From positions 1 to 64,000 of the forward strand of contig NZ_SNVW01000010.1 in assembly GCF_004361695.1 (NCBI RefSeq): 64,000 nt of DNA, given 5' to 3'. A program made the position numbers and the translations under genes. How positions within the stretch are numbered: the first letter of the stretch is position 1; every line of letters starts with the position of its first letter. This document shows positions 17,007 to 28,359 of the stretch, in pieces. The DNA is from Curtobacterium flaccumfaciens. Its GTDB lineage: Bacteria; Actinomycetota; Actinomycetes; Actinomycetales; Microbacteriaceae. A model generated the notes under the pieces. It did not search any database. It was not told the DNA's origin and saw nothing but the letters and a program-made list of their open reading frames with translations.

Positions 17007-18007
17007 CAGACCTCCGCCGTCGCGTCGACCTCGCGCTGACGCTTCGCAGCGGCAGCCTGCTTCTTCGCGTCGGCCTGCTTGATCTTCGGCTCGTTCTCGC
17101 GCAGGTGGGCGTACATCGGCGATGCGATGAAGATCGTCGAGTACGTGCCGACGATGATGCCGATGAAGAGTGCGAGTGAGATGTCGCGGAGCGTGCCGGC
17201 GCCGAGGACGTACGACCCGATGAAGAGGATCGCGCCGACGGGCAGCAGCGCGACGACCGAGGTGTTGATCGAGCGGACCAGCGTCTGGTTGACCGCTAGG
17301 TTCACCGACTGCACGAACGTCCGGTGGGATTCCTGGCTGGTGTTCTCGCGCACCTTGTCGAACACCACGACGGTGTCGTACAGCGAGTAGCCGAGGATCG
17401 TCAGGAAGCCGATGACCGCCGCGGGCGTGACCTCGAGCCCGACGATGCCGTAGACGCCCGCCGTGATGAGGAGGTCGTGCAGCAGTGCCACCATCGCCGA
17501 GACCGACATCTTCCACGTGCGGAAGTACACCGCCATGAACACCGCGGCCAGCGCGAGGAAGATCACGAGCCCGCGGATCGCCTGGGCCAGCACGTCGGCA
17601 CCCCAGGTCGCGCCGATGAACGTCGCCGCGACCTTGTCGTCCGGCACGTCGTAGGCCTTCGCGAGGGCGTCCTGCACCTCGGAGGTCTCACGGTCGGTGA
17701 GCTGCCCGGTCTGCACGCGGATGCCGTGCTGCCCGAGCTGCGAGACGCGCGGGACGCCGTCGGGGACGATCGACTCGACCGTCTCGGTGGCGAGGTTCTG
17801 GTCGAGGGTCTTCACGTCGGAGAGCGTGAACTCGGAACCACCGGTGAACTCGATGCCGAGCTGGTACCCGCCGCGGAGCCACGGCACTGCGAGCGAGATC
17901 ACGATCGCGATGACCGCGATGAGGTACCAGGTCTTGCGTCGGCCGACGATGTCGTACGAACGCTTCCCCGTGTAGAGGTCACTGCCGAACTGGCTGAAGC
18001 TGGCCAT
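17006..18007 (-). CDS. secF: Protein translocase subunit SecF
   Basis: Membrane partner of SecD that uses the proton gradient to help pull exported proteins across the membrane. The 333-residue sequence has six helices, a large external loop after the first, and the family region GIEFTGGSEF. A Lys/Ala-rich cytosolic tail ends the protein. The start overlaps the secD stop by one base. It is part of yajC-secD-secF-rhodanese. Confidence 0.96.
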   Translation of the reverse strand: MASFSQFGSDLYTGKRSYDIVGRRKTWYLIAVIAIVISLAVPWLRGGYQLGIEFTGGSEFTLSDVKTLDQNLATETVESIVPDGVPRVSQLGQHGIRVQTGQLTDRETSEVQDALAKAYDVPDDKVAATFIGATWGADVLAQAIRGLVIFLALAAVFMAVYFRTWKMSVSAMVALLHDLLITAGVYGIVGLEVTPAAVIGFLTILGYSLYDTVVVFDKVRENTSQESHRTFVQSVNLAVNQTLVRSINTSVVALLPVGAILFIGSYVLGAGTLRDISLALFIGIIVGTYSTIFIASPMYAHLRENEPKIKQADAKKQAAAAKRQREVDATAEV

Positions 18008-19758
18008 CAGTCGTCCTTCCCGTCCGGCGTGGTGCCGTTCTCGACGGAGCCCTGCTGGGCCTTCCGCTCCGCGATCGTCTGTCGGCGCTGGGCCTCGCCC
18101 GCACTGCGCTGGCGCTTGCCGTCGACCACGGGGGCGCGGAACTGGGCCCGCCCTCGGTAGACGGCGCCGAGGGCCGCTGGATCGAGCCCGCTGAACCGGT
18201 GCCCCTCGCCGAAGAACCGGCTGCGGGCGATGATCTGCATCATCGGGTGTGTGAACATCACGACCACGACGACGTCGATGAGGGTCGTGAGGAGCAGCGT
18301 GAACGCGAAGCCCTTCACGTCGCTCACCGCGAGGATGTACAGCACGATCGCGGCGAGGAAGTTGATCGAGTCGGACGCCAGGATCGTGCGGAGTGCGCGC
18401 TTCCAGCCGGACTCCACCGCGCTCTCGAGGCCACGACCGTCACGCAGTTCGTCACGGATGCGCTCGAAGTAGACGATGAACGAGTCGGCCGTGATGCCGA
18501 TGGCCACGATCAACCCCGCGACGCCCGCGAGCGACAGGCGGTAGTCGACGCGCCAGGACATGATCGCGATGACCAGGTATGTCAGGGCCGCGGCCACACC
18601 GAGTGAGAGCACCGTGACGAACGCCAGGGCCCGGTACTGGATGACCGAGTAGATGATCACCAGGATGAGCCCGATCAGCCCGGCGACGAGGCCGCCGACG
18701 AGCTGCGCGGTGCCGAGCGTCGCCGAGATGTTCTCGTTCGACTGCACCTGGAAGTTGATCGGCAGTGCGCCGTACTTGAGCTGGTCGGCGAGGGTCTTCG
18801 CGGACTCGGCGGTGAAGCTGCCGGTGATCTGCGCCTTGCCGTTCGTGATCGCCGCGTTCGTGCTCGGGGCGGTGATCACGGAGCCGTCGAGGACGATCGC
18901 GAACTGGTTCTGCGGCGCCTGCAGCGACACCAGGCGGTTCGTGACCGTCCGGAAGTCCTTCGTGCCCTCTCCGTTGAAGGTCAGGTTGACGGCCCACTGG
19001 CCCGTCGAGGTGCCCTGCGAGTCGGTGGCGAGACCGGAGGTCGCGTTGCTGATGTTCGCGCCGGAGACCTCGACCGGACCGAGGATGTACTTCGCGGCAC
19101 CGTCCTGGTCACACGTGACGAGCGGCTCGTCGTCGGGCGCCGAGGTGACGTCGTCCGGCGCCTTGCAGTCGTAGTTCGTGTAAAGGTCCTGCAGCTTCGG
19201 CGTGACCCAGTTGAGGTCGCTCGCGTTCGACGGCTTCGCGCTCGGCGTCGCGGCGAGCGAGGCCGGCGGCGAGTACGGCGTCGGGGACGCGGACGAGTCG
19301 GCGTCACCGCCCACCGACGAGCTCGTCGCGGCCTCGGTGTAGAGCACCGGTCGGAACGTCAGCTTCGCGGCAGCCTCGATGCGGTCGATCGTCGCCTTGT
19401 CGGGCTTCCCCGGGATGGAGACGACGATGTTGTTCGTCCCCTGGGTGTTGATCTGCGACTCGGAGACACCCGTGGCGTTGATGCGCTGGCGGATGATGTT
19501 CACGGCCTGGTTGAGCTGCTGGCTCGTCACCGAGCCGCCCTCGGTGTTCTGGGCCGCGAGGGTCAGCTGCGTGCCGCCCTGCAGGTCGAGGGCGAGTTCG
19601 GGGACCCAGCTGGCCCCTTCGAACCACTTGCCGCTGTCGTCCTTCGTGGATCCGGCGAGGATCGACGCGGCGGTGTTCAGACCCGCGAGGACCGCCATCA
19701 GGATCACCAACCAGGTGAGCGAGCGGATCGCCTTCTTGACGGGTGTCGATCGTGCCAC
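18007..19758 (-). CDS. secD: Protein translocase subunit SecD
   Basis: Six-helix RND-type translocase subunit, 583 residues. DLQGGTQLTL after the first helix is the SecD D1 signature, and the D-D-S region (GITADSFIVYFERIRDE) marks the conserved fourth helix. The large periplasm-side domain carries a Ser/Pro/Ala-rich insert at about 145-175, a common actinobacterial variation. It follows yajC by 86 bases. Confidence 0.96.
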   Translation of the reverse strand: MARSTPVKKAIRSLTWLVILMAVLAGLNTAASILAGSTKDDSGKWFEGASWVPELALDLQGGTQLTLAAQNTEGGSVTSQQLNQAVNIIRQRINATGVSESQINTQGTNNIVVSIPGKPDKATIDRIEAAAKLTFRPVLYTEAATSSSVGGDADSSASPTPYSPPASLAATPSAKPSNASDLNWVTPKLQDLYTNYDCKAPDDVTSAPDDEPLVTCDQDGAAKYILGPVEVSGANISNATSGLATDSQGTSTGQWAVNLTFNGEGTKDFRTVTNRLVSLQAPQNQFAIVLDGSVITAPSTNAAITNGKAQITGSFTAESAKTLADQLKYGALPINFQVQSNENISATLGTAQLVGGLVAGLIGLILVIIYSVIQYRALAFVTVLSLGVAAALTYLVIAIMSWRVDYRLSLAGVAGLIVAIGITADSFIVYFERIRDELRDGRGLESAVESGWKRALRTILASDSINFLAAIVLYILAVSDVKGFAFTLLLTTLIDVVVVVMFTHPMMQIIARSRFFGEGHRFSGLDPAALGAVYRGRAQFRAPVVDGKRQRSAGEAQRRQTIAERKAQQGSVENGTTPDGKDD

Positions 19759-19844
19759 CGGTCGTCTCGTCTTTCTGTCAGGACCGACGGTGGTGACCGG
19801 CGGCAGGTGTCGCCGCCGGATCGGTGGACCCGGCGGCCGAGGTG

Positions 19845-20246
19845 TCAGTCTTCGGTCTTGCGCTTCGACGCGTCGGTGTCGGTCGGGTCGACGCGCTCAC
19901 CGTAGACCGGCTCGCCGTTCAGCTCGGCGACGGGCTTCGGCGCTGCCGGCTCGTCCTCGGGCGTGGCGGTGGTCTCGATGTCCGACGCGCTGTCGTCGAC
20001 GACGCGCGACAGGGTCTGGCGGTGCACGGTGACGACGGTGCCGGGGGCGATCTCGACGTCGGCGGTGACCTTCTCGTCGTCGACCGACAGGAGCGTGCCG
20101 TACAGGCCGAAGGACAGCATGACGCGAGCACCCGGCACCATCTTGGTGGCGAGCTCGCCCTGCTGCTTCTTGCGCTTGCGGCTGTTGTAGAACATGAAGG
20201 CCGCGAACGCCACGACGATGACGATGAGGATGACTTCTTGACCCAT
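19845..20246 (-). CDS. yajC: Preprotein translocase subunit YajC
   Basis: Small single-span membrane protein that joins SecDF. The N-terminal helix, followed by YNSRKRKKQQ and a VGARVMLSFGLYGTL-type region, is typical; the C-terminal 40 residues are acidic and variable. It is 133 residues long. It lies 94 bases after ruvB and before secD, the usual actinobacterial order. Confidence 0.93.
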   Translation of the reverse strand: MGQEVILIVIVVAFAAFMFYNSRKRKKQQGELATKMVPGARVMLSFGLYGTLLSVDDEKVTADVEIAPGTVVTVHRQTLSRVVDDSASDIETTATPEDEPAAPKPVAELNGEPVYGERVDPTDTDASKRKTED

Positions 20247-20340
20247 GATGCGATGCCTTCTCTGGTTGCTCGGTTTCGGGCCGTAGCAGTCTAGGGCACA
20301 CGACTGTGCGTGGGATGTCGCCCCGGACCGCCCGGGCCGG

Positions 20341-21378
20341 TCAGTCGGTGGCGTCGTCGAACAGGCCCGGTTGCGCCCCGGCCGTCTGCCCGGGTGTCAT
20401 GCCGAAGTGGCGCCACGCCTGCGGGGTGGCGATCCGGCCGCGCGGGCTGCGGGTGACCAGGCCGACGCGCACGAGGAACGGTTCGACGACCGACTCGATC
20501 GTCTCGGATTCCTCGCCGACGGACACCGCCAGCGTGTTGAGGCCCACCGGTCCCCCGTCGAACCGGGTGAGCATGATCTCGACGACGGCGCGGTCGAGCC
20601 GGTCGAGACCGAGCTCGTCGACGTCGTAGAGGTCGAGCGCGCCCTGCACGGCCGCCATGCCGTCGGTCGTCCGGTGCACGAGCGCGTAGTCCCGCACGCG
20701 GCGCAGCAGACGGTTCGCGATGCGGGGGGTGCCTCGCGACCGTCCGGCGATCTCGCGCAGTGCCGTGCGGTCGATGTCGAGTTCGAGCAGGTGGGCGGCC
20801 CGGATGAGGACCTGCTCGAGCTCGTCCTTCTCGTAGAACTCGAGGTGCGCGGTGAACCCGAAGCGGTCGCGGAGCGGGTTCGGCAGCAGGCCGGCGCGGG
20901 TCGTGGCCCCGACGAGGGTGAACGGCGCGAGGTCGAGCGGGATGCTCGTCGCGCCAGCGCCCTTGCCGACCATGACGTCGATCCGGAAGTCCTCCATCGC
21001 CAGGTAGAGCATCTCCTCCGCCGAGCGCGCCATGCGGTGGATCTCGTCGATGAAGAGGACCTCGCCGGGGACGAGGGACGACAACACGGCGGCGAGGTCG
21101 CCGGCGTGCTGGATCGCCGGCCCGCTCGACATCCGAAGCGGGCGGCCGGACTCGTGCGCGACGATCATCGCGAGCGTGGTCTTGCCGAGCCCGGGCGGTC
21201 CGGCCATCAGGATGTGGTCGGGAGTGCGGTCCTGCATCGCGGCGGCCTTGAGGAGCAGGTCGAGCTGCCCGCGGACCTTGCGCTGCCCGACGAACTCGTC
21301 GAGGGACTTCGGGCGGAGCGCGCCCTCGAACGCGAGCTCTTCCTGCGACTCGGCGCTGGCGGCGGTGATGCCGCTCAC
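20341..21378 (-). CDS. ruvB: Holliday junction helicase RuvB
   Basis: AAA+ motor that drives branch migration with RuvA. Walker A GPPGLGKT, Walker B FIDEIH, sensor 1 GATTR and the arginine finger region RDRFGF are all present, with a C-terminal winged helix ([13 protein letters not shown]). The GTG at 21378 overlaps the ruvA stop by four bases (GTGA), which fixes the start and gives 345 residues. The longer open frame to 22182 is a shadow of ruvA and ruvC. Confidence 0.97.
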   Translation of the reverse strand: MSGITAASAESQEELAFEGALRPKSLDEFVGQRKVRGQLDLLLKAAAMQDRTPDHILMAGPPGLGKTTLAMIVAHESGRPLRMSSGPAIQHAGDLAAVLSSLVPGEVLFIDEIHRMARSAEEMLYLAMEDFRIDVMVGKGAGATSIPLDLAPFTLVGATTRAGLLPNPLRDRFGFTAHLEFYEKDELEQVLIRAAHLLELDIDRTALREIAGRSRGTPRIANRLLRRVRDYALVHRTTDGMAAVQGALDLYDVDELGLDRLDRAVVEIMLTRFDGGPVGLNTLAVSVGEESETIESVVEPFLVRVGLVTRSPRGRIATPQAWRHFGMTPGQTAGAQPGLFDDATD

Positions 21379-21995
21379 CGGCCGGCACCGGCGGGACGGA
21401 GGGCACCGAGTGCCGCGCGCAGCAGCGCCTGCGTGCCCATCGTCGCAGCGCCCGGCTCGGTCGCGATGGTGTCGTCGACGGCGCGCTGGGCCGCGTCCTC
21501 GCGCCAGCCGAGACCGACCAGCGCCTCGACCACGTCGACGGCTGCCGGGTGGGCCACGGCGCCACGGGCGGAGGCGACCACGGGCGCCTGCTCGAACGCG
21601 GCGAGCTTGCCGGAGAGGGCGACGATGATGAGCTTGGCGGTCTTCGGGCCGATGCCGGAGACCTTGCGGAACGCGCCGTCGTCGTCGTTCGCGACGGCGT
21701 TCGCGACCTGTGCGGGTTCCATGTGGGCGAGCACGCCCATCGCCGACTTCGGGCCGACGCCGGACACGCTTCGGAGCAGGTCGAACACCTGGAGCGCATC
21801 GGTGGACTCGAAGCCGAAGAGCAGGTGCTCGTCCTCGCGCACGATCATCGCGGTGCGGAGGAAGACCTCGGCACCGTGGCGCATCGACAGCGCGTGGGCG
21901 GGTGTCACCGTGACGGCATACCCGACGCCCCCGACCTCGACCACGACGGCCGATCCGGCGACGTCGATGCAGGTGCCCCGGAGACTCGCGATCAT
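21375..21995 (-). CDS. ruvA: Holliday junction protein RuvA
   Basis: Junction-binding tetramer that loads RuvB. The 206-residue protein starts MIASLRGTC, has the OB-fold N-domain, the helix-hairpin-helix GVGPKSA and [10 protein letters not shown] motifs, and a C-terminal UBA-like domain that binds RuvB. The start overlaps the ruvC stop by four bases (ATGA), and its stop overlaps ruvB, so all three are coupled. Confidence 0.97.
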   Translation of the reverse strand: MIASLRGTCIDVAGSAVVVEVGGVGYAVTVTPAHALSMRHGAEVFLRTAMIVREDEHLLFGFESTDALQVFDLLRSVSGVGPKSAMGVLAHMEPAQVANAVANDDDGAFRKVSGIGPKTAKLIIVALSGKLAAFEQAPVVASARGAVAHPAAVDVVEALVGLGWREDAAQRAVDDTIATEPGAATMGTQALLRAALGALRPAGAGR

Positions 21996-22639
21996 GCCCC
22001 GAGCCTACGGCCGCCCACCGACGATGCCGACCTGCCACGCTGCGGTCGTGCCGCGGCGGCCGCGGCTCGGGCGAGCGGCGAGTCGACGGTGCCGCCCTGG
22101 GCGTCCCGCCACGCGCGCTGTGCCGGGGTGAGGTTCGTCGGACGCGAGCCGACGGTGTCGGGTGACCCGAGCCTCCAGGCATGGCACACGGCCAACGCGA
22201 GCGCGTCGGCGGCGTCGGCCGGTTTCGGTGCCTCGTCGAGGCCGAGCACGCGCGCGATCATCGTCTGCACCTGCCGCTTGTCGGCGTTGCCGTACCCCGT
22301 GACCGCGGCCTTGACCTCGGACGGGGTGTGCAGCCCGACCGGCAGGCCGCGTGCGGCCGCCGCGTGCAGCGCCAGGCCGGCCGCCTGCGCCGTGCCCATC
22401 ACGGTCCGGACGTTCGCCTGGGCGAACACCCGCTCCACCGCGACGGCGTCGGGACGGTGCTCGTCGATCTCGGCCGCGATGCCGTCGGCGATGAGCAGGA
22501 GGCGCTGTTCGAGCGCCATGTCCGCCGGCGTGCGCACGACCGTCACGTGGACGAGCCGGGCACGCCGGTTCGGTGCGACCTCGACCACGCCGACGCCGCA
22601 CCGCGTGAGCCCGGGGTCGACCCCGAGCACGCGCAGCAT
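21992..22639 (-). CDS. ruvC: Crossover junction endonuclease RuvC
   Basis: Resolves Holliday junctions. Acidic catalytic residues are seen in [16 protein letters not shown] and the DAADALALA helix. At 215 residues it is longer than E. coli RuvC (173) because of an Arg/Ala-rich C-terminal tail that looks disordered. ATG 22639 is four bases after the yebC stop. The frame stays open to 22924 only as a shadow of yebC. Confidence 0.95.
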   Translation of the reverse strand: MLRVLGVDPGLTRCGVGVVEVAPNRRARLVHVTVVRTPADMALEQRLLLIADGIAAEIDEHRPDAVAVERVFAQANVRTVMGTAQAAGLALHAAAARGLPVGLHTPSEVKAAVTGYGNADKRQVQTMIARVLGLDEAPKPADAADALALAVCHAWRLGSPDTVGSRPTNLTPAQRAWRDAQGGTVDSPLARAAAAAARPQRGRSASSVGGRRLGA

Positions 22640-22643
22640 CGGC

Positions 22644-23408
22644 CTAGTCCTCGTCCTCGTCGAGCTCGGCCTGCACGTCGGCGGGGACCTCGAAGTTCGA
22701 GTACACGTTCTGCACGTCGTCCGAGTCCTCGAGCGCGTCGATGAGACGGAACACCTTGCGGGCGGTGTCGGCGTCGACCGGCACCTTGAGGCCCGGCACG
22801 AACTCGGCGTCGGCCGAGTCGTAGTCGATGCCGGCGTCCTGCAGCGCGGTGCGGGCCGCGACGAGGTCGCTCGCCTCGGTGATGACCTCGAAGCCGCCGC
22901 CCTGGTCGATGACGTCCTCGACACCTGCGTCGAGCACGGCGGTCATGACGGTGTCCTCGTCGAGGCCGTCGGTCTTCGTGACCGAGATGACGCCCTTGCG
23001 CGAGAAGTTGTACGCGACGCTGCCCGGGTCGGCCATGGTGCCGCCGTTGCGCGTCATCGCCGTGCGGACCTCGGCCGCAGCACGGTTCTTGTTGTCGGTC
23101 AGACACTCGATGAGCATCGCGACGCCGTTCGGGCCGTAGCCCTCGTACATGATCGTCGTGTACTCGATCGTCTCGCCGGTGAGGCCGGCACCGCGCTTGA
23201 TGGCGCGGTCGATGTTGTCGTTGGGGACCGAGGTCTTCTTGGCCTTCTGCACGGCGTCGACCAGGGTCGGGTTGCCGGAGAGGTCGGCGCCGCCCATCTT
23301 CGCGGCGACCTCGATGTTCTTGATCAGCTTGGCGAACGACTTCGCACGGCGCTGGTCGATGACCGCCTTCTTGTGCTTGGTCGTTGCCCACTTGGAATGC
23401 CCGGACAC
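22644..23408 (-). CDS. yebC: YebC/PmpR family regulator or translation factor
   Basis: A 254-residue member of the YebC/PmpR (TACO1) family, starting [14 protein letters not shown]. Members have been described both as DNA-binding regulators and as ribosome-associated factors that ease stalling, so the role is open. The GTG start has AAGGAG five bases upstream, and TAAACT (23434-23439, minus strand) may be the -10 of a promoter for yebC-ruvCAB. The C-terminus is acidic. Confidence 0.92.
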   Translation of the reverse strand: MSGHSKWATTKHKKAVIDQRRAKSFAKLIKNIEVAAKMGGADLSGNPTLVDAVQKAKKTSVPNDNIDRAIKRGAGLTGETIEYTTIMYEGYGPNGVAMLIECLTDNKNRAAAEVRTAMTRNGGTMADPGSVAYNFSRKGVISVTKTDGLDEDTVMTAVLDAGVEDVIDQGGGFEVITEASDLVAARTALQDAGIDYDSADAEFVPGLKVPVDADTARKVFRLIDALEDSDDVQNVYSNFEVPADVQAELDEDED

Positions 23409-23451
23409 GGTGCTCCTTGCGTCTAGCGGAAAATCTGCCTCAGTTTACCGG

Positions 23452-23588
23452 CCTGGAGGCGCGGCTCGCCTCCGCCGCGCTGGCCCTGTGGACAACTGGC
23501 CGAGTGGATGGTCCGTCCTGCGGACGACCGGCCCGGTCGCGCGTGCGGGCCGCGGCGCAGCCGGTCGCGCGTGCGCGCCGCGGCTCAG
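23452..23588. repeat. Decayed palindrome and 28-base tandem repeat
   Basis: CCTGGAGGCGCGG at 23452-23464 is a degenerate copy of the dispersed palindrome, now with only a 6-bp hairpin. At 23533-23560 and 23561-23588 a 28-base unit beginning CCGGTCGCGCGTGCG is repeated in tandem with two differences. The second unit covers the pdxT stop codon, so the repeat has grown into the gene end. Confidence 0.7.
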
Positions 23589-24196
23589 GCCGAGCGGACG
23601 AGGTCGAGGAAGCGCCGGTGGAACCGGTCCTCGCCAGCGACTTCGGGGTGGAAGGCGCTGGCGATCACGTTGCCCTGCTGCACCGCGACGGCCTGACCGT
23701 CCGGCAGTGCCCCGAGGACCTCGACGCCGGGGCCGTGCTGCTCGACCACCGGGGCCCGGATGAAGACCGCGTGCACCGGGGCTTCGCCGAGCGCCGGCAT
23801 CGGGATGTCGATCTCGAACGAGTCGTTCTGGTTGCCGAAGGCGTTCCGGCGCACCGTGGTGTCGAGCACGTCGAGGGTCTGCTGCCCCGTGATTCCGTCC
23901 GTGATGCGGGAGGACAGCATGATCATCCCGGCGCACGTGCCGTACGTCGGCAGGCCGTCACGGATCGCCGCGCCGAGCGGCTCGGCCACGCCGAACGCGC
24001 GGGACAGCTTGTCCATGACGCTCGACTCGCCGCCGGGGATCACGACGCCGTCGAGGGCCGCGATCTCCTCCGGGCGACGGAGCGGCACCACGTCGGCGCC
24101 GAGCTCCGTCAGCGAGGCGATGTGCTCGCGGAAGTCACCCTGCAGTGCGAGGACCCCGATGCGGGGCCGCGCACCGCTCGTGCTGTTACCAGCCAC
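23585..24196 (-). CDS. pdxT: Glutaminase subunit of PLP synthase
   Basis: Hydrolyses glutamine and hands ammonia to PdxS for pyridoxal-5'-phosphate synthesis. The class I amidotransferase triad is complete: YGTCAGM (nucleophile Cys), and FHPEVAGED (His and Glu); GGES is at residues 55-58. I chose the GTG at 24196, which overlaps the end of pdxS by 11 bases and gives the usual 203 residues; the upstream open frame is pdxS shadow. Confidence 0.95.
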   Translation of the reverse strand: MAGNSTSGARPRIGVLALQGDFREHIASLTELGADVVPLRRPEEIAALDGVVIPGGESSVMDKLSRAFGVAEPLGAAIRDGLPTYGTCAGMIMLSSRITDGITGQQTLDVLDTTVRRNAFGNQNDSFEIDIPMPALGEAPVHAVFIRAPVVEQHGPGVEVLGALPDGQAVAVQQGNVIASAFHPEVAGEDRFHRRFLDLVRSA

Positions 24197-25106
24197 GCTC
24201 GGCGAGGCGGTGCGGAGCGGGGACGTCGGCGACGTTGATGCCGACCATCGCCTCGCCCAGGCCACGCGAGACCTCGGCGATGACCTTCGGGTCGTCGTGG
24301 AAGGTCACGGCCTTGACGATCGCGGCAGCGCGCTTGGCCGGGTCACCAGACTTGAAGATGCCGGAGCCGACGAAGACGCCGTCGGCACCGAGCTGCATCA
24401 TCATCGCGGCGTCGGCCGGGGTCGCGACGCCGCCGGCGGTGAAGAGCACGACGGGCAGCTTGCCGGTCTGCGCCACTTCCTTCACGATGTCGAACGGGGC
24501 CTGCAGGTCCTTCGCGGCGACGTAGAGCTCGTCCTCCTTGAGGTGCCGCAGCGCCGCGATCTCCTTGTTGATCGTCCGGATGTGCTTGGTCGCCTCGGAG
24601 ACGTCGCCGGTACCGGCCTCGCCCTTGGAGCGGATCATGGCGGCACCCTCGGTGATGCGACGGAGCGCCTCGCCCAGGTTGGTGGCTCCGCAGACGAAGG
24701 GGGTCGTGAAGTTCCACTTGTCGATGTGGTTCACGTAGTCGGCCGGCGAGAGCACCTCGGACTCGTCGATGTAGTCGACGCCCAGCTCCTGCAGGATCTG
24801 GGCCTCGACGAAGTGGCCGATGCGGGCCTTCGCCATGACGGGGATCGACACCGCGGCGATGATCTCCTCGATCATCGACGGGTCGGACATGCGGGCGACG
24901 CCACCCTGTGCACGGATGTCCGCGGGGACGCGCTCGAGGGCCATGACGGCGGTCGCACCGGCTTCTTCCGCGATGCGGGCCTGCTCGGCGTCGACGACGT
25001 CCATGATCACGCCGCCCTTGAGCATCTCGGCGAGGCCGCGCTTGACGCGGTCGGAGCCGGTGATCGAGGTGCCAGGGGTGCCGGAGGTGCTGGTGCTGTC
25101 GCTCAT
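24186..25106 (-). CDS. pdxS: PLP synthase lyase subunit
   Basis: Builds pyridoxal-5'-phosphate from ribose-5-phosphate, glyceraldehyde-3-phosphate and ammonia in the deoxyxylulose-independent pathway. The 306-residue TIM barrel has an active-site Lys in VMAKARIGH and the phosphate-binding GTGDVSEA. It precedes pdxT with an 11-base overlap, and follows the HIT gene by 13 bases. Confidence 0.97.
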   Translation of the reverse strand: MSDSTSTSGTPGTSITGSDRVKRGLAEMLKGGVIMDVVDAEQARIAEEAGATAVMALERVPADIRAQGGVARMSDPSMIEEIIAAVSIPVMAKARIGHFVEAQILQELGVDYIDESEVLSPADYVNHIDKWNFTTPFVCGATNLGEALRRITEGAAMIRSKGEAGTGDVSEATKHIRTINKEIAALRHLKEDELYVAAKDLQAPFDIVKEVAQTGKLPVVLFTAGGVATPADAAMMMQLGADGVFVGSGIFKSGDPAKRAAAIVKAVTFHDDPKVIAEVSRGLGEAMVGINVADVPAPHRLAERGW

Positions 25107-25119
25107 GATGCCGACCAGT

Positions 25120-25689
25120 CTAGTGCGCCGGAGGCCACCCGCCGGCGACCAGTCGACGGGTCTCGCCGAGCAACTGGGACATCGACTTCGTCCGGGCGAT
25201 GATCGGGAAGAAGTTCGCGTCGGACTGCCACCGCGGCACGATGTGCTGGTGCAGGTGGCCGGCGACCCCGGCGCCGGCGACCTCGCCCTGGTTCATACCG
25301 ATGTTGAAGCCGTCGCAGTGCGACACCGATCGCAGCACGCGCATCGCGGTCTGGGTCAGTTCGCCGATCTCACGGAGTTCGTCCGGCGTCGCCTCGTCGT
25401 AGAGCGGGACGTGGCGGTACGGGCAGACGAGCAGGTGCCCGTTGTTGTACGGGAACAGGTTGAGCAGGACGTACGCGTGCTCGCCCCTGGCGACGATCAG
25501 GGCGTCCTCGTCGGACTTCCGCGGCGCCTCGCAGAACGGGCAGTCGTCGTCGTGGCCGCGGCCCTTGCCCTCGCGCCCGGCGTCGATGTACGCCATCCGG
25601 TGCGGGTTCCAGAGACGTTGGAAGGCGTCCGGGACGGCCGCGCCGGTCGCGGCGTCCCGGATCACCAACGGGTCCTGCTCGTCGGACAT
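25120..25689 (-). CDS. HIT family nucleotide hydrolase/transferase
   Basis: A 189-residue histidine-triad protein with [10 protein letters not shown], the catalytic triad, and a CPFC zinc-like pair near residue 50. It resembles the actinobacterial AP4A phosphorylase-like HIT proteins found next to thrS. The start overlaps the thrS stop by one base. Substrate (Ap4A, adenylated nucleotide) is inferred from the family. Confidence 0.9.
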   Translation of the reverse strand: MSDEQDPLVIRDAATGAAVPDAFQRLWNPHRMAYIDAGREGKGRGHDDDCPFCEAPRKSDEDALIVARGEHAYVLLNLFPYNNGHLLVCPYRHVPLYDEATPDELREIGELTQTAMRVLRSVSHCDGFNIGMNQGEVAGAGVAGHLHQHIVPRWQSDANFFPIIARTKSMSQLLGETRRLVAGGWPPAH

Positions 25690-27713
25690 CAGACCTGCGC
25701 GCGCTCGCGGATCGCGGTGAGGATGCGGTCCACGGCCTCGTCCACCGGCACGCCGTTGTCCTGACGGCCGTCGCGGAAGCGGAAGCTCACCGCACCCGCG
25801 TCGCGGTCGTCGCCGCCCGCGATGAGCTGGAACGGCACCTTCTGCTTCGTGTGGTTGCGGATCTTCTTCTGCATCCGGTCGTCGGAGTGGTCCACCTCTG
25901 CGCGGACGCCGTGGGTGCGGAGCTTCGCGACGACCTCGTCGAGGTAGTCGCCGTACTCCGCCGCGACCGGGATCCCGACGACCTGCACCGGGGCGAGCCA
26001 GGCCGGGAACGCGCCGGCGTAGTGCTCGGTCAGGACGCCGAAGAAGCGCTCGATCGAGCCGAACAGGGCGCGGTGGATCATCACCGGGCGCTGCCGGGTG
26101 CCGTCCGCCGCCGCGTACTCGAGCTCGAAGCGCTCCGGCAGGTTGAAGTCGAGCTGGACGGTCGACATCTGCCAGGTGCGGCCGATGGCGTCGCGTGCCT
26201 GCACGGAGATCTTCGGGCCGTAGAACGCCGCACCCGCGGGGTCGGGCACGAGCTCGAGCCCGGATTCCTCGGCGACCTCGCGCAGCGTGTTCGTCGCCTC
26301 GTCCCAGGTGGCGTCGTCACCGACGTACTTCTCCGGGTCCTTCGTCGACAGCTCGAGGTAGAAGTCGTCGAGGCCGTAGTCGCGGAGGAGCGAGAGCACG
26401 AACTGGAGCGTCGTGGTGAGCTCCTCCTTCATGCGCTCCTTCGTGGTGAAGATGTGCGCGTCGTCCTGCGTCATGCCCCGCACGCGGGTGAGGCCGTGGA
26501 TCACGCCGGACTTCTCGTTGCGGTAGACCGTGCCGAACTCGAACATCCGCAGGGGCAGGTCGCGGTACGACCGGGCCTGCGAGCGGTACGCGAGGATGTG
26601 CATCGGGCAGTTCATCGGCTTGAGGTAGTAGTCCGCCCCCTGCCGTGTGACGTTGCCGTCCTCGTCGCGCGCCTCGTCCATGTGCATGGCCGGGAACATG
26701 CCGTCCTTGTACCAGCCCAGGTGCCCGGACTGCTCGAACAGGTCGCCCTTGGTGATGTGCGGCGTGTAGACGAAGGAGTAGCCCTCCTGCTCGTGCCGAC
26801 GGCGCGAGTAGTCCTCCATCTCGCGGCGGATGATGCCGCCCTTCGGGTGGAAGATCGCCAGGCCGGAGCCGATCTCGTCGGGGAACGAGAACAGGTCGAG
26901 CTCCGCACCGAGCTTGCGGTGGTCGCGCTTCGCTGCCTCTTCGAGGCGGACCTGGTACGCCTTGAGCTGGTCCTTGTCGGGCCACGCGGTGCCGTAGATG
27001 CGCTGCAGCTGCGGGTTCTTCTCCGACCCGCGCCAGTACGCGGCGGCGACGCGCATGAGCTTCGACGCGTTGCCGATCCAGCGGGTGTGCGGGACGTGCG
27101 GGCCGCGGCAGAGGTCCTGCCAGACGACCTCGCCGGACTTCGGGTCGACGTTCTCGTAGACCGTCAGTTCGCCGGCGCCGACCTCGACGCTCTCGCCGGA
27201 GTCGCCCGACTCGGCGGCACCCTTGAGGCCGATGAGCTCCTGCTTGTACGGCTCCCCCGCCATGCGCTCGCGGGCTTCCTCGTCGGTGACGACGACGCGA
27301 CGGAAGCGCTGGGCCTGCTTGACGATGCGGTCCATGCCCTTCTCGATCGCCTTGAGGTCCTCGGGCGTGAAGGGCTCGGCGACGTCGAAGTCGTAGTAGT
27401 AGCCGTCGGTGACGGGCGGGCCGATGCCGAGCTTGGCCTCGGGGTTGATCTGCTGCACGGCCTGCGCGAGCACGTGCGCGGCGGAGTGGCGGAGGATGTC
27501 GAGCCCGTCCTGCTCCTGCAGGGTCACGGCCTCGGCGGTCGCACCGGCGGCGACCTCGGCCGCCAGGTCCTTGAGAACGCCGTCGACGCGGATCGCGACG
27601 ACGCCGCGCTCACCGTCGAAGAGCTCGGTGCCCGTCGTGGTCGTCGTCGCGGTGCGGGGCTCGGGTGCCTGGGGAAGCTCTGCGGGCGCGGGTGCGGCGA
27701 CTGACTCGGTCAC
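25689..27713 (-). CDS. thrS: Threonyl-tRNA synthetase
   Basis: Class II synthetase, 674 residues. An N-terminal TGS domain (about 25-90) and the editing domain with [11 protein letters not shown] are followed by the catalytic core with class II motifs and the zinc ligand segment MNCPMH. A Pro/Ala/Thr-rich N-terminal 25 residues are extra. No T-box leader is visible in the 65 bases upstream. It leads into HIT-pdxS-pdxT. Confidence 0.97.
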   Translation of the reverse strand: MTESVAAPAPAELPQAPEPRTATTTTTGTELFDGERGVVAIRVDGVLKDLAAEVAAGATAEAVTLQEQDGLDILRHSAAHVLAQAVQQINPEAKLGIGPPVTDGYYYDFDVAEPFTPEDLKAIEKGMDRIVKQAQRFRRVVVTDEEARERMAGEPYKQELIGLKGAAESGDSGESVEVGAGELTVYENVDPKSGEVVWQDLCRGPHVPHTRWIGNASKLMRVAAAYWRGSEKNPQLQRIYGTAWPDKDQLKAYQVRLEEAAKRDHRKLGAELDLFSFPDEIGSGLAIFHPKGGIIRREMEDYSRRRHEQEGYSFVYTPHITKGDLFEQSGHLGWYKDGMFPAMHMDEARDEDGNVTRQGADYYLKPMNCPMHILAYRSQARSYRDLPLRMFEFGTVYRNEKSGVIHGLTRVRGMTQDDAHIFTTKERMKEELTTTLQFVLSLLRDYGLDDFYLELSTKDPEKYVGDDATWDEATNTLREVAEESGLELVPDPAGAAFYGPKISVQARDAIGRTWQMSTVQLDFNLPERFELEYAAADGTRQRPVMIHRALFGSIERFFGVLTEHYAGAFPAWLAPVQVVGIPVAAEYGDYLDEVVAKLRTHGVRAEVDHSDDRMQKKIRNHTKQKVPFQLIAGGDDRDAGAVSFRFRDGRQDNGVPVDEAVDRILTAIRERAQV

Positions 27714-27778
27714 GATGATGGGACTCCTCGATCGAAATGGTGCGTCAAGACTAGTGCGGGACGTGTGGGCGTGCGGAC

Positions 27779-28321
27779 TCAGGCGGGGACGGTGCCGAGG
27801 GTTTCGACGGGCAGTCGCGGCTCGAGGCGCGCGCGGCCCGCGAGCCCGTCGAGTTCGAGCAGTGCGGCGAAGCCGATCGCCTCGTACCCGGCACGCTCGA
27901 GCAGGGTGATGGTCGCGGCGCCGGTGCCCCCGGTGGCGAGGACGTCGTCGACGACGAGCACCCGCGTGCCGGCGGGGAGCTGGCCCGGGCGGAGCTCGAG
28001 CTCGGCCTCGCCGTACTCGAGCGCGTACTGCTCGCTGAGGACCTCGCCGGGGAGCTTGCCCGCCTTCCGCACCGTCAGCACGCCGACCTGGTGCTGCGCA
28101 GCGATCCCGCCCGCGAGCGCGAAGCCACGGGCCTCGATGCCGGCGACGGCGGCGAACCCCTGGCCGATGGCGAACGGGGCGGCGAGGGCTTCACAGACGC
28201 GACCGAAGGCCACCGGGTCGGAGAACACCGGCGTGACGTCGCGGAACAGGACCCCCGGCTTCGGGAAGTCCGGGACGACGGCGGTCAGGCGTTCGACGAG
28301 TGCAGCTGCGGTTTCGGTCAC
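27779..28321 (-). CDS. apt: Adenine phosphoribosyltransferase
   Basis: Salvages adenine to AMP with PRPP. The PRPP motif [13 protein letters not shown] and the family segments [10 protein letters not shown] and GIEARGF are visible; 180 residues is normal. The GTG at 28321 sits six bases after a TACCGT box (28328-28333, minus strand), so a leaderless transcript is likely; the open frame reaching to 28930 runs through repeat DNA. Downstream it is followed by thrS after 65 bases. Confidence 0.93.
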   Translation of the reverse strand: MTETAAALVERLTAVVPDFPKPGVLFRDVTPVFSDPVAFGRVCEALAAPFAIGQGFAAVAGIEARGFALAGGIAAQHQVGVLTVRKAGKLPGEVLSEQYALEYGEAELELRPGQLPAGTRVLVVDDVLATGGTGAATITLLERAGYEAIGFAALLELDGLAGRARLEPRLPVETLGTVPA

Positions 28322-28359
28322 CCGACAACGGTACGGGAGGCGCGGGGTGCGTCCGACCT

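Noticed and set aside
27714..27778. T-box or riboswitch before thrS
   Set aside because: Only 65 bases are available and no specifier hairpin or T-box core is visible.
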